A stretch of 64,000 nt of DNA from Chalciporus piperatus (Eukaryota > Basidiomycota > Agaricomycetes > Boletales > Boletaceae), in contig JBBPTG010000002.1 of the NCBI GenBank assembly GCA_038093975.1, positions 1,054,001 through 1,118,000 of the forward strand, read 5' to 3'. The stretch's first letter is position 1. Each line of letters opens with the position of its first letter. Positions 46,522-56,674 of this stretch are shown here, one piece after another. The translations under genes were made by a program, and so were the position numbers. The notes beneath the pieces are model-generated. The model was not told where the DNA came from. It was given only the letters and a program-made list of their open reading frames with translations, and did not search any database.

Positions 46522-48034
46522 ATGAGCACTCGGTTCTCAGGCTTGCAAGACTGGCAGAAGCGCATTCCCTCCTTCTGGACGTTGTTCATCGTATCTGCAC
46601 TCTTGAGAGTTGGGCTGATTCTCTACAGCGAATGGCATGACGCTCACTCTGTCGTTAAATACACCGACGTCGACTATCGTGTCTTCAGCGATGCTGCACG
46701 ATTCCTCCTTCATCCAACACAGGATAACATCGCTCGCGGTCCATTGACCAGGAGGTTTGGGTTGAACGTTGGCAAGTGAGTCCTGTCCGTCATGGTCTTC
46801 GTGGTTGGTGTTCACGATCAGCGCGCTTTGGCAGTCCTTATTCACGCGAGACGTATCGTTATACGCCTCTGCTGGCAGTTTTGTTACTCCCAAACGAGCT
46901 CATTCACGCGTCGTTTGGAAAGTATCTATTTGCAGCCTGTGATCTCGTCAACGGCGTGCTCATCTACCGCCTACTTGTCTCATCCATCATCTCCTCGCCG
47001 CGACTTTCACCAAAGGATGACTCGAAGGCTGCCGACAAACAGAACGAGGGCACTCCAACGACTACCCCAAACGCCGACGCAAAAGCATGGGCAGCTTTCC
47101 TTGCAGCAACACACATGCTGAATCCCCTCGTATTCAGCATATCCACACGCGGGTCCTCGGAATCTGTCCTCTGTACCCTTGTCCTCCTCACCCTGTACTT
47201 TGCTCTCAATCACCGATGGGACGCAGCCGCTGTGATGCTAGGGGTGAGCACCCATTGGAAAATCTATCCCGTGATATATGGCGTCAGCTGTGTTACCGCG
47301 ATTGGATCTCTGACGCGCCCGACGTCGGGGTGGACGTTCGCGTTCTTCAAGTCTCTGGTTTGCAAACGGACCATCCGTTTTGCAGTTCTGAGCGCTAGTA
47401 CGTTCTTCGCATTCGGGGCGTTTTGTTATTCCATGTATGTTTTTTTCCTTTTTGTTGCACCAACCGCTGATGTCTGAATTTTCGTGAACGTCATAGCTGG
47501 GGTTACCCGTTTCTATACGAGGCTTATCTCTACCACACGGACCGATTAGATCACCGACACAACTTCTCCCCCTACTTTTACCTCACTTATCTCACGTACC
47601 CAGGTCAAGCCACGTCGTTCGATGCTAGCACGCTTCCATTCTGGCGACGTCTGCTCTCATCCCCACTCACGAGCCTCATCCCCCAACTCTCGCTTTCGCT
47701 CGGTACTGGCCTGCTATTCGGTCGACGAACCGACGAACTCCCGTTTGCTTGGTTCGTCCAGACGTTCGCCTTCGTTTTGTTTAACCGGGTGTGCACATCG
47801 CAGTACTTTTTATGGTACACCCTCTTCCTACCACTAATAGCGCCACGCATGCGATTTTCATGGCTCACCATCGCTATCTGGGCCGGCGCACAGGGTCTTT
47901 GGCTCGCGGAAGCTTATCAGCTAGAATTCTTGGGCGAAGATGTTTTCTTTAGCCTTTGGTTGCGGAGCTTGCTCTATGTTGGCGGACATGCTTGGGTGCT
48001 TGGCAATATGATGGAGAGTTACATCGTAGCCTAG
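46522..48034 (+). CDS. GPI14: GPI mannosyltransferase 1 (PIG-M/GPI14)
   Basis: ER enzyme that adds the first mannose to the GPI precursor. The start at 46522 gives a first membrane span (FWTLFIVSALLRVGLILYSE) and the DXD-type catalytic motif in VVKYTDVDYRVFSDAA. The first intron has a perfect gtgagt donor after 46773 and joins VGN to PYSRETYRYTPLLAVLLLPN, the conserved second block. Later parts include NPLVFSISTRGSSESVLCTL, STHWKIYPVIYGVSCVTAIG, HNFSPYFYLTYLTYPG and CTSQYFLWYTLFLPLIAP. Two introns, about 440 residues, multiple membrane spans throughout. It belongs to the same pathway as GAA1 at 4.3-6.8 kb. Confidence 0.93.
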
Positions 48035-48269
48035 AAACACTAATTTCGCTGAAGCATTCCTTCTGTGCATACGGTCTCCAATAATAGAGTACGATAGAGG
48101 ATGACGGTAACCGGTTATATAAATAGGCATCTAGAAGTTATTATCCGACAGGAAGGAGAAAAAACCAAGGCATGGAATTGTCGGAAGAGGCGCATGTCTC
48201 TGGAGGAAGTGTATCAAGAGAACATGGGTAGGTGTACTAAAGGGTCCTGCATCTTCAAACCGTCAACAA

Positions 48270-49244
48270 TTATATCTGTGGAACATGTTAGTACGGAAAT
48301 CGCGGGAATGGGCAGTGAAACGCACGTATTGAGAAAGCCACCGGAATCCTGTGGAATGCTCTCGTCAGCAAGATTGCCACATGAATGATCCAAAACGCAC
48401 CTTCTCCATAACCTTGCCTTTGGACAACTGAGCACATGAAAATTTCAATCGGCCGGATGTCGTTTAGCGGAACCTTGCCCTGCATTATACCCGAATTAGT
48501 ACCCAGTTTAGGCCGCCAACAGCTGAGCAACCACACAACCAACCTTTCCGGTCGTCTGATAGAGTCCTAGATGATGTCTAAGCTCCTCCTCGCTCACAGC
48601 ACCGTTTGCATCAATCTTGTTGCCTAGGACGAGGAAAGGAACCTTGGAAAGTTCCTCGATGGAGAGCAACGCGTCGAGCTCAGCCTTGGATTCTGCGAAG
48701 CGCTCGTAGTCGGCAGAATCGACTAAGAAGACGATACCGTCTACTTCAGGGAAGTAGTCACGCCAGAGACGACGGGCTATGTTAGGCGCAAGTGAATCAG
48801 TACGTAATTAGAAAAGGAGTGCAGGGAATGCAGGGAGCTGCGCCACGCACCCTGTTGGTGACCGCCGAGATCATAGGTGGTGAATTTGATGTTGCCAATG
48901 GCAAGCTCCTCGGAAGCTAGGTGGGAATATGTCAGAGTCAGACGGTACACCAGCGGTCATACTAACTAGGGTGAAGTGTAGGCTGGAGGGTAGCCAGTCT
49001 GTCATTCTTAAGCATGTGCAAAAGGGTCTACAAAGAAAATAATTAGAATGTCTGCGAGGCGCGCGAGTAGGAGGGCTGTGTACTGACGGTCTTTCCTGCA
49101 TTGTCGAGACCAAGGAAGAGGATTTTGGCGTTCTTGTGCAGCAGTCCTAGATTCGCAAATTGAGTGATGGTGGGCAGAATGTAGTATCTTGGTGATCATA
49201 CCGAGCTGAGCAAGGACGTCCCAAAACCAGTTGACGATGAACAT
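48270..49244 (-). CDS. SAR1: COPII GTPase SAR1
   Basis: Small GTPase that starts COPII coat assembly on the ER. The start at 49244 gives the amphipathic N-terminus [15 protein letters not shown] motifs: LGLDNAGKT (P-loop), PTLHPTSEE (switch I with Thr), [12 protein letters not shown] (switch II), [11 protein letters not shown] (NKxD). Then [20 protein letters not shown] and the ending FRWLSQYI. The final Ile codon and stop are alone in a six-base last coding exon (48270-48275) after a 50-nt intron (48276-48325, gtgcgt...cacag). Reading through that intron would instead add about 17 unrelated residues before a stop. Length without it is about 189 residues, exactly as in the family. Confidence 0.95.
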
Positions 49245-49356
49245 GGTAGTTGCACAAGAATGAGTTCACAGAAATGAGAATGTGGAACACGTCAAAGTGG
49301 AAGCTAAAGAGTAGAACTCGCACTAATACGTGGGCGTGGTCAAGTAGCGTGACACG

Positions 49357-49633
49357 TCACAAGTCACACTCATAATATCCAGGATGTCGGTCGGATCTTT
49401 GGAAAAATTCTGCATCGACCACAACAGGCTCGTATGCATTTAGGACATATCTATACATCGTGTTATAGAGTCATCTATCGAAGCCTATGTGCGAAATGGA
49501 TGTAGGAGAGGTCTGACGCTCACTGCACCACGCCTTGTGAAAGAAGGTGCGTGTGCTCATAATCCTCCCCACGTTCCTCTCCGCTGTACCGAATCGCCTC
49601 GAACTTCCTGAGGATGGATGGATCGGGCACTGT
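49357..49633 (-). CDS. Two exons of an unidentified small gene (start not found)
   Basis: Between SAR1 and the SRP receptor beta gene the minus strand shows two joined open exons. Exon one (49633-49524) begins after a cttttag acceptor and encodes TVPDPSILRKFEAIRYSGEE and EHTHLLSQGVVQ. A clear intron (gtgagc...tatag) joins it in frame to exon two (49450-49357), encoding YVLNAYEPVVVDAEFFQRSD and ending CDL at the TGA 49357-49359. The composition (Glu/Tyr/Val with clean in-frame splicing) looks like real protein. I do not recognise the family. A first exon may start within or just past the SRP receptor beta 3' end, where a frame with a hydrophobic run (TFSLIALIIYVYV) lies. Confidence 0.5.
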
Positions 49634-49795
49634 CTAAAAGGTTGCGTTGAAGAAGACGATCCGTAAAAATCTGCCATTTTATGCCTGGGAGATGTTTGGC
49701 TATGTTTGTTCGCTGAAACCCCTGAATAACTTGACAAGACACGTATACGTAGATAATGAGAGCAATGAGAGAGAACGTTAGACAACAGCAGATAT

Positions 49796-50810
49796 TCACT
49801 GCGGAAGCTGAGCCAACCAATCATTCAAACTTTCAAGCCCATCCTCGCCCGCACTCTTTTCGTCATCATTGACATCTCCAACCTTGACCCAGGTCGAGGC
49901 GAAATCGACAACCCCTCCTTCCCATTCATCAAACTTGAATGGAGCCCCCGGAGCACCACTACGTTCGAGACCTCCCATCTCAGAACCTTCCCCCTCAGCC
50001 CCTAGACTCTCAACCCCAACTCCCCCTGATTGAGAAGCCTTCCTCTTCTCAAGTTCGCGCTCAAGAATAGTACGAACGCGGGAGATTGCGACCTCACTCG
50101 CTCCTGAGCTAGCCGAAGCACCAATCTTCAGTAGATCAGTCTTGTGAGCAAGGATCAAGAGTGCTGGAGTAGTCTGTGTCGGTGGAAGTGTCGTGATTGC
50201 GTGCAAAACATGATGCAGGTGTCTGTGACAGCGATCATAAATACCCCCACGACTGCAGAATTCATGAACACGTACTCGGCAACCACTGCACCATTGCGTG
50301 AAATGGTGCTAGAGTCCACGGCGAACACAATGGCTTTCGCATCGCTGAGGTGTTCCCGGAACTGGTCCCGGATTCGTGGGTGACCGGGGATATCGATCAT
50401 TTGCAAACTCCTGGTCGAAGACAGGGCAATTTGGGCTGAATTCGTCTGCAACGATGTGTGCGACGGTAGGGTTTGATTGTACGCCAACTAATCTTCCCCC
50501 ATCAGAAAGGTTCGCATTAGGAGACAGAAGGAGAACTGACGTTGGACAATATGGCTGTTTTACCGGAGTCAGGAGGGCCGACTAACAGGAGAGCATTGCC
50601 TCTGGATTTCGATTTTCTTCGAGAAAGTGATATGACTGAAAACAAATCAGCCTCGCGCGAACGGAGTTAGTCTTGGGGAAACGGACCAACGAAAAAGAAC
50701 ACGGCTATTACGAGAGAGAGTAGCGCAAGTTTGGGAGTAGAAAGACTGGATACCAGAGGAACGACCTCTGGAGTGGGCTGGAAAGTATTGTCCTGCGGTT
50801 GGTTCTCCAT
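49796..50810 (-). CDS. SRP102: Signal recognition particle receptor beta subunit
   Basis: ER membrane GTPase that anchors the SRP receptor alpha subunit. The start at 50810 gives ENQPQDNTFQPTPEVVPLVS and then one membrane span (LALLSLVIAVFFFVVISLS across an intron). The P-loop is LLVGPPDSGKTAILSN, followed by TSLQTNSAQIALSS, the Walker B/G3 box QMIDIPGHPRIRDQFREHL and AKAIVFAVDSSTISRNGAVV. The G4-like box is LLILAHKTDLL. A long disordered Gly/Ser/Glu stretch sits in the C-terminal half, and the ending ESLNDWLAQLPQ is typical of the family. Confidence 0.9.
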
Positions 50811-51014
50811 GCTGGTGACCAAAGAGGTAAAATTACAGAGAAGACTTGCAAGTGGCCGGGCAATGTTGCACTCCCAGATTCGGCGTAATTTGTTTGGTTA
50901 TGTTAGGAAGGGAAGGCCTTGGTAAACAACAGTAAACATTCACTTGCGACTGCATCTACATGTACATTTCAAAATCTACCCCATACACTACCATTGAATT
51001 GACGAGAGAGCTTG

Positions 51015-51824
51015 TCAGCCACTACAAATCTCCCCAAAGCTCTGCCCCATGTTCATGAGGAAAGACCCAAAGACGGGCCACAGCGAGGATCTCGAGGCGG
51101 AGCCGGCAAGACCACTATCATTCAAGTTACCAGGCTGGTAGTTTTCATGGCCTACTTCTTCCGTGGCGATAGCGCTGGATTCACGCCAATACTCTGCGAC
51201 CAATTTCCTTTTCGGTCGCTTTACATTGTGTTAGCTACATGATTTGTAGTGATTGCCCGTGTAGTTGTGGAGAACTTACCAATGTGCGTGTCCTGGAGTG
51301 CTCGCCGGCTCTTACCTTCACTACCATGTCAGTCTCCTCCTCGCTGGTATGACAGAATAACGTACAGGATGGGTGGGGCGCAACCATATCGGCGACGAGG
51401 AGCGAGTTGACTTCCTCCGACTCTGACTTGACTTCCGATAGCCAATGTACATCTCAAGGTACGCCAGTACTGGCCATGCGTCAGCATATCTTCTCTCGAG
51501 CGTGGGGTCATGTCTTTTCGCCTTTCGTAAAATCAAAGTCAGTGCGGTAGCCAAAGAATCAGGGGCTAATACCTTACTGCATCAAGGAAGCCAACCAAAG
51601 CGAAAGGCTCCTGGTCGTCCACGGAAACGCGACCTGATACATCTAAATATTCGTCGGCATATTTCCGCACCATCCGCTGTAGTCAAACATCAATTTCTTT
51701 CATTCACTGGCCGGGAAGAGCGTACCTTGAAAGCTTTGAATTTATCCTCAGGCATACTGGCCGCGATGCGGACGGAAAAAACGGAGTCGAGGAGCTCGTC
51801 GGGCTTAGGCAAGGGAGGCGTCAT
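51015..51824 (-). CDS. Family member A: small protein of an unrecognised local family
   Basis: First of four paralogues between 51 and 58 kb. Six exons can be traced. Exon one from the ATG at 51824 reads TPPLPKPDELLDSVFSVRIA, then MPEDKFKAFK. Exon two reads MVRKYADEYLDVSGRVSVDD and ends FLDA. Exon three reads HDPTLERRYADAWPVLAYLE, then MYIGYRKSS. The next short exon reads VRAGEHSRTRTL. The last exon ends SSLWPVFGSFLMNMGQSFGE plus ICSG. Every junction tested is phase 0 with GT/AG. The product has about 200 residues, a helical middle and a mildly hydrophobic C-terminus, with no signal peptide. I do not recognise the family. It lies just downstream of a decayed FRG1 fragment. Confidence 0.7.
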
Positions 51825-51984
51825 GGTGAAATAGCATGGGCTTGGAGGGCAAGCTGCTTTGGGGTGCCAAAGGGTTTGTGTGTACGTCTTTGAAAGTCTC
51901 CTGTCCCAGCTACTCGGAGAAAGATGGGATGCCGAAATCGATACGACACAGAAAGCATATTATACCGCATCTTAGATCCGAGTC

Positions 51985-52430
51985 GTGGTGTAGCTTCAAT
52001 AGTTCCGATCACTATAAACAGCGTGAGCCAATGGTTCACTGGGGAAGGGCAAACGTACCTCTCGGGCTTTGATCTACGAATGTAGGTTGGCGACTAAAGA
52101 TACCACACCACACCTCTAGTACCTTATCGCGTTCGATGTAACACACCGACCAAAATCGACCTCAAGGCCTCAATCCTGACCCACATGGAAAACGATCAAA
52201 TTTTCTCTTGGAGCTCTCCAAAATAGGGACTCGCTTAACGCTCCCCTCAGACTCATCGATTGTGCCAGTGGTTAGTTCCGCTTCTCTGAGCCGTTGCTTC
52301 TCGTGTACTTTCCCTGGATTGTTCGCCGTGATCGAAGTTTGGAGTATCCTTCTGGATCTCGGGGTAACCCGTGCTTGTCACAGGATAAAACTTCCCCCTC
52401 CGCAGTGCCCGTCAGTGAAATGACTAGAAC
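51985..52430 (-). pseudogene. FRG1 3'-end fragment, copy 1
   Basis: The minus strand resembles the 3' part of FRG1 (58233-58860) with internal deletions. Shared landmarks include CCGATCACTATAAACAG (near 52005; FRG1 at 58250), GACTAAAGATACCACACCAC (near 52095; FRG1 near 58393) and GCTTGTCACAGGATAAAACT (near 52375; FRG1 at 58818). No long reading frame survives and the conserved FRG1 core is missing. Gene A follows it in the same order that gene D follows the intact FRG1. Confidence 0.75.
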
Positions 52431-53123
52431 CACATCAGTATCGGACGAACACAGTTCCTCAGCGTCGTGAGAGTGTCACTAATGCAAGTTTGGGCGGAAG
52501 GACTTCCTAGTATGTACCTACCATCTGCAGAATCGGGCTGAGCCTGAGGTATTATCGTCCGATGGGTAGTTCTCCATCCTATACGAGCTAAGATCGCAGA
52601 AGATTCGACCAAAGCCCGTTTGTGAAAAAAATGAAAACATATATACTGGCCGGGTTCGCCCGGAAAGGCCCAGGTCAGGGGTTTACCCGCACATCATGAT
52701 AACCCAAATCGACAAGCAACGTACGCGGTTCTCGTGCGCTGCACGATCATGATTACTGGTTGCCGGCCGCCAGGCCTCACAACAATACCCACCAGACTCG
52801 AAGAGCCTCAATGTCGCCTTCAAGTTCCAGGCTGTCTTAAACTATATGCGACTATAGTAGTTTCGATTCATGTGAGAGGCCTTCCAGCGCGTAAAAACCC
52901 GTCACTGAATGTTCAATTCTAGGAATCAAGTGGCGTTCGATAATGCATGCTACTTGGTTGATCGGAGGAGGGGTATGCTAATTATGGATTTACGATGAAG
53001 CGTTGCAATACTGGTTAAGCGCGACATTAGCGCTCCCCAATTCGCCGCAATTCTACTTAGAAGAAAAAGGCTTTTGTAAACGACGTCGACTAATCAATTA
53101 ACGTTTGAACATTGTACACCCCA
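52431..53123. other. Gap between duplicated units, with one perfect hairpin
   Basis: About 690 bp between the FRG1 fragment and the end of gene B. It has no supported gene. One perfect short inverted repeat, CCGGGTTCGCCCGG (52650-52663), would form a five-pair stem with a TTCG loop. The rest is unremarkable. Confidence 0.5.
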
Positions 53124-54049
53124 CTACCCATTCCCGAAACTCGTGCCCAAGTTCATGATGCCGCCGCAGAAAGCCCCGAGGGCGGACCACAGTAAGCTTG
53201 AGGATCCCGGGGCAGGGCCGACAAGACGACTATCACTGGACCGGTCAATTTCACAGCCTTTTTCTCCTCCTGGAAAATGTCCAGTTTCCCATCCCTCCTT
53301 CGCTGCCGCGGGTTGTGATCTCGTCTGGGCTGACTTGCGGCATTTTGGGAATGATGTGGGTTGCTTCAGACATCATCAACCCCGCGACTCGCGAGGATTA
53401 TGGCGAACTCACTGATCTGTCTATCCTGTGCTTTGTAGGGTTTTGATGGAACGGCTCGCCTGTCTTAATCTTTTCCCTCGCGTCAGTGACCTCTGCCTCG
53501 AACACAACATGAAAAACAGTACGCTATACGCCCATCTGTGCCATATCGGGGCGGCGTGGTAAATTCTCTTCTGCCTCAGAGTCCGTGTTCTAATTTCGGT
53601 ACCCCGCCAAAGACGATGATCGAGTTCTCTGAGACGGTTGCTCAGATAAATTTCAGTGTATCCTAGGACTGGCCACGAGTAAGGGTATCTTTGGTTGATT
53701 GTGGGGTGATCATTGAACACCTTCCGGATATCGACGCCAGTGAGCTGCCGAGAGAAACAAAGAGAAACTGACACCCTACTGCATCGAGGAAACCTCTCCA
53801 GGCAGCAGGCTCCTGGCCTTCAACTGGAATGAGACCTGTGATATCTAAGTACATTTCTGAGTACTGCTGTATTGTTTTCTGCAGCAAACATGAAATGTAT
53901 CTCAATTGATATCGAGAAATGACATAGTACTGACATACCCTGAGAGTGTCAAACTCACTGACGGACATTTGGGTAGCCACGCGAAGACGAGAGACAGATC
54001 TAAATGAACGAGCAGGCATGGGGACAGGGACATCTGTGGTGGACTGCAT
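53124..54049 (-). CDS. Family member B: small protein of an unrecognised local family
   Basis: Paralogue of A and D with the same exon plan. Exon one from the ATG at 54049 (GTG at 54052 is not used) reads QSTTDVPVPMPARSFRSVSR, then MSVSEFDTLR. Exon two reads IQQYSEMYLDITGLIPVEGQ, then EPAAWRGFLDA. Exon three reads DHPTINQRYPYSWPVLGYTE, then IYLSNRLREL. A short exon starts IKTGEPFHQNP. The last exon reads GWETGHFPGGEKGCEIDRSS and ends SLLWSALGAFCGGIMNLGTS plus FGNG. All joins are phase 0, so it looks intact, about 200 residues. Function unknown. A decayed FRG1 fragment lies directly upstream in its direction of transcription. Confidence 0.7.
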
Positions 54050-54224
54050 CACACTTGTCTGGGGGGGAACAATACTAGTAAGGGTAAGTCGCTTTTAATG
54101 ATCCAAATGTTTGTATGTACCTCTTTGACGGCTTCCTGTCCCAACTCCTCGGAGAAAGATATGATTGAGTTCAATCTACAAAGCACAGAATATTCCAACA
54201 CATGTCAGCTATGCCGCTTGAGCT

Positions 54225-54625
54225 TCAGTGATAGTATATGATCTTCTGTCATGGTCAGGCCCGTTTCAATTTTGAAACAGTTAGTTGAGTGGTGACTAAA
54301 GATATTAAACAACACCTGTTTCTTATCGCCTTTTGACGTGATGGATCGATCTCCCCAGCGCTCCAAACCAAGGACTCGCATATGTCACGGTGTCACCTGA
54401 GACCTCAGGCCTCATCAATCGCGGTCAGTTCCGCTGGGCTTCTCATTTCTTCTTCTCCTCGCGTCCATGTGCTTCCTTCTTCTCCTTCCTCTGGATTTTC
54501 CCCTCGGAACCATTTGCACTCCTTGCCACTTGCGCAGCGCTCGATCTAGAGTTTATGATAGCAGATCCAGCAACAGATGTCACGGTTGTGACTTGACTAG
54601 GCGGGACGCGATCGGGACCGTTTTA
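54225..54625 (-). pseudogene. FRG1 3'-end fragment, copy 2
   Basis: The minus strand resembles FRG1 3' sequence. Shared landmarks are GAGTGGTGACTAAAGATAT (near 54285; FRG1 near 58385), TTTCTTATCG (near 54320; FRG1 at 58415), a TTTCTTCTTCTCCTCG run (near 54447; FRG1 near 58582) and AGCAGATCCAGCAACAGA with GGGACGCGATC (54555-54612; FRG1 58875-58933). Frames are broken and much of the coding region is missing. Gene B follows it. Confidence 0.78.
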
Positions 54626-54970
54626 CCCAAATTAACAAGAGACCCACCCTTGCCATCTGGTCTTCGACTTACAAGTTCGAGTAAGTAAGATGAAATTTCA
54701 GTGTAGCAGAGATCAACTCAATGTGGGCGCTCTCAGTTCGGAAGTGTGTTCACCTTTCTTACAGTAAGTTGAAGTTCTCGAACCATTGCCAGCTCATTGC
54801 CAGCTCAGTCTGTTGTCATGATAGTGATCAGCTCTGCTGAACCCCTATTGGACATGCAGTTTGTGTGCCCCTGGCAAGGACACAAAACGGAAGGTTTCAA
54901 AAATGTAGCCATAGTCCTCTTGGCATGGAAATAAAAGTGGATCACCACCAATGCCTTCCCATGAGAAATT

Positions 54971-55702
54971 ATGATGCCTCTCCCGGATCCACCCTTGCCA
55001 AAGCCTGAAGAAATCTTTCTTGCTGTCTCTGACATTGGCACTGCAGCCGGAATGTCAGAGGACAAATTTGATGATTTCAAGGCACGTTTCATACTATCAG
55101 TAGTGATTCAAAGAGATTGATGTTTGGCGACAGCAAATAGTGCGGTTGTATGCCAAACGATACTTGAATGTATCAGGTCTTGTCTCAGTGGATGACCAGG
55201 ATCCTCTAGCATTGGTCAGCTTCCTCGACGCAGTACGGATTCAATGTCTCCCTCTTTTTTTTTATCTACTCACTATTTTCGACTTATTGAAGGTGAAAAA
55301 AAATGACCCACACTCAACAGAAAATACGCTGATGCGTGGCCAATACTGGTCTACCTACACATGTATCTAGAGAATAGACATCGGGAGCGGAGCAAAAGCC
55401 GATGGCAGAACGGTAAGGGCACAAGCTCAACTTGGAAGTCGACTCGTTCCCCCTCGCTTATAGGGCTCCGCCATGCAAATTCTGTACGTTTTTATGTCAT
55501 GTTGGAGATCGAGTTAACTAACTTAACAGCGAAGGTAAACACCGGAGACTCCTTCCAGCGACCCGCAGCGAGAGCAACAGGCCGTGGATTCGACCAGCCC
55601 AGTAATAATGGTCTCACCGGCTCTGTCTGGGGACCCCTGCTATGGTTGCCCCTCGGTTTCCTCTGTGCTTACCTCGTGAACGTGATACTAGTATTCAAAT
55701 AG
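54971..55702 (+). pseudogene. Family member C: inverted, frameshifted copy
   Basis: The only copy on the plus strand. Exon one reads PLPDPPLPKPEEIFLAVSDI, then MSEDKFDDFK. Exon two reads IVRLYAKRYLNVSGLVSVDD, then FLDA, closest to copy A. Exon three contains the family motif (TLNRKYADAWPILVYLHMYL) but is one base short: it has gacccacactc where A has gaccccacgctc. From exon two this leads to an early TAG near 55370. The first donor is gcacgt, not GT. Downstream exons stay open and end in a strong membrane segment (PLLWLPLGFLCAYLVNVILV) at 55702. Likely a pseudogene, unless splicing or a sequence error explains the shift. Confidence 0.7.
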
Positions 55703-56211
55703 ACAGCATCCGTTTGTTACCTCTAGCTATGTTGTTCGTTGTTTACTAAAGCCTTTTCTTTCCAACAAAAGATACTTAAACCAAATGTTATGTGAGTGGT
55801 AACCAAGAGAGAACATGATCGAACATCTACTAACCGTGGAGGTTGAGTATTTCTACCGAAGGCCAATTGAATGTGAAGCCACTCGTTGCGGCGTATTGCT
55901 AATTACCACAGGATATTTATACAGTGCAGCGAGTACTTACTCCACCGGCACTCCTGAACAGTTGAGCCGACCTCGTCCACCCATGGTTCCCCGTCGCTGT
56001 CACGTCTGTCTCAAGGAAGTTCATCGCGAGCCTGAAATTACGACCACACCGCCGCGTTGTCTCCCTGCTTGCTCGCATTCGACTAATAGGTATGGTCCAC
56101 TTCACGGTTTTCGTTTATACTTACGAGTGTATCCCGAAGATATCGATGTAACAGCATGGTTCCCAGGAATAGATCTCGAATACAAACGAAATGAGACGTT
56201 TTGGAGGCCAC
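55703..56211. other. Gap between gene C and the orphan minus-strand gene
   Basis: About 510 bp. A 135-codon plus-strand open frame (55815-56222) covers most of it; I do not call it a gene because it has no motif, no paralogue and overlaps the stop of the opposite gene. I see no FRG1-like or family sequence here. Confidence 0.45.
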
Positions 56212-56674
56212 TCAGTGCTTGAAGCGGTGTAATATCTGATCTCGTTCAAGCCACGGAGAGATTAGCCCTAGTCTAGTTCTTGGAGGTAAGTCTGCATCTC
56301 GCGTTGTGAACGTGACATATTGCAACACCTCACGTATCCGCGCTTGCGACCATTCGAATGGGATGTCATCCAACAGCGCGTAAGTCAACATCACGCCCTG
56401 TAGGGGAAACATTGAGGCTCCCTGGCGGGCATTATTCATAGGAAACAAGGTACAGTACCGCACCTCTGCCAGCAGTCCCCGTCGGAGTGAACTCGATATC
56501 GACATTCAAGTCATCCCAAATGAATTGAAATCTTTGGTAATCACCGGCCATCGAGAACGGCCGAGCATGTTGTGGAATAAACCCCGAGTCTGTTTCATCC
56601 CCACATAGTAGTACCTCGAAATAGTGCTGATAGGTGTCGGGCGCTCGAACAGCATTAGCCGATAATGTTGCGGC
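56212..56674 (-). CDS. Unidentified gene E inside the duplicated block (start not found)
   Basis: Two minus-strand exons join in frame. The first begins after a cttttag acceptor at 56674 and encodes AATLSANAVRAPDTYQHYFE, then LLCGDETDSGFIPQHARPFS and FQFIWDDLNVDIEFTPTGTA. A short intron (gtttcc...cctacag, about 56400-56450) joins it to GVMLTYALLDDIPFEWSQAR and an ending of WLERDQILHRFKH. Upstream exon candidates lie near 56925-57066 (a frame with CPACGYSSYEHT), but no ATG is clear there. I recognise no family. It has no paralogue in the other duplicated units, so it is probably an insertion or an older neighbour. Confidence 0.5.

Noticed and set aside
48101..48388. 95-codon plus-strand frame
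   Set aside because: Antisense to the last exons of SAR1.
55815..56222. 135-codon plus-strand frame with several Cys
   Set aside because: No zinc-binding spacing I can defend, no paralogue, and it overlaps the end of the opposite gene E.
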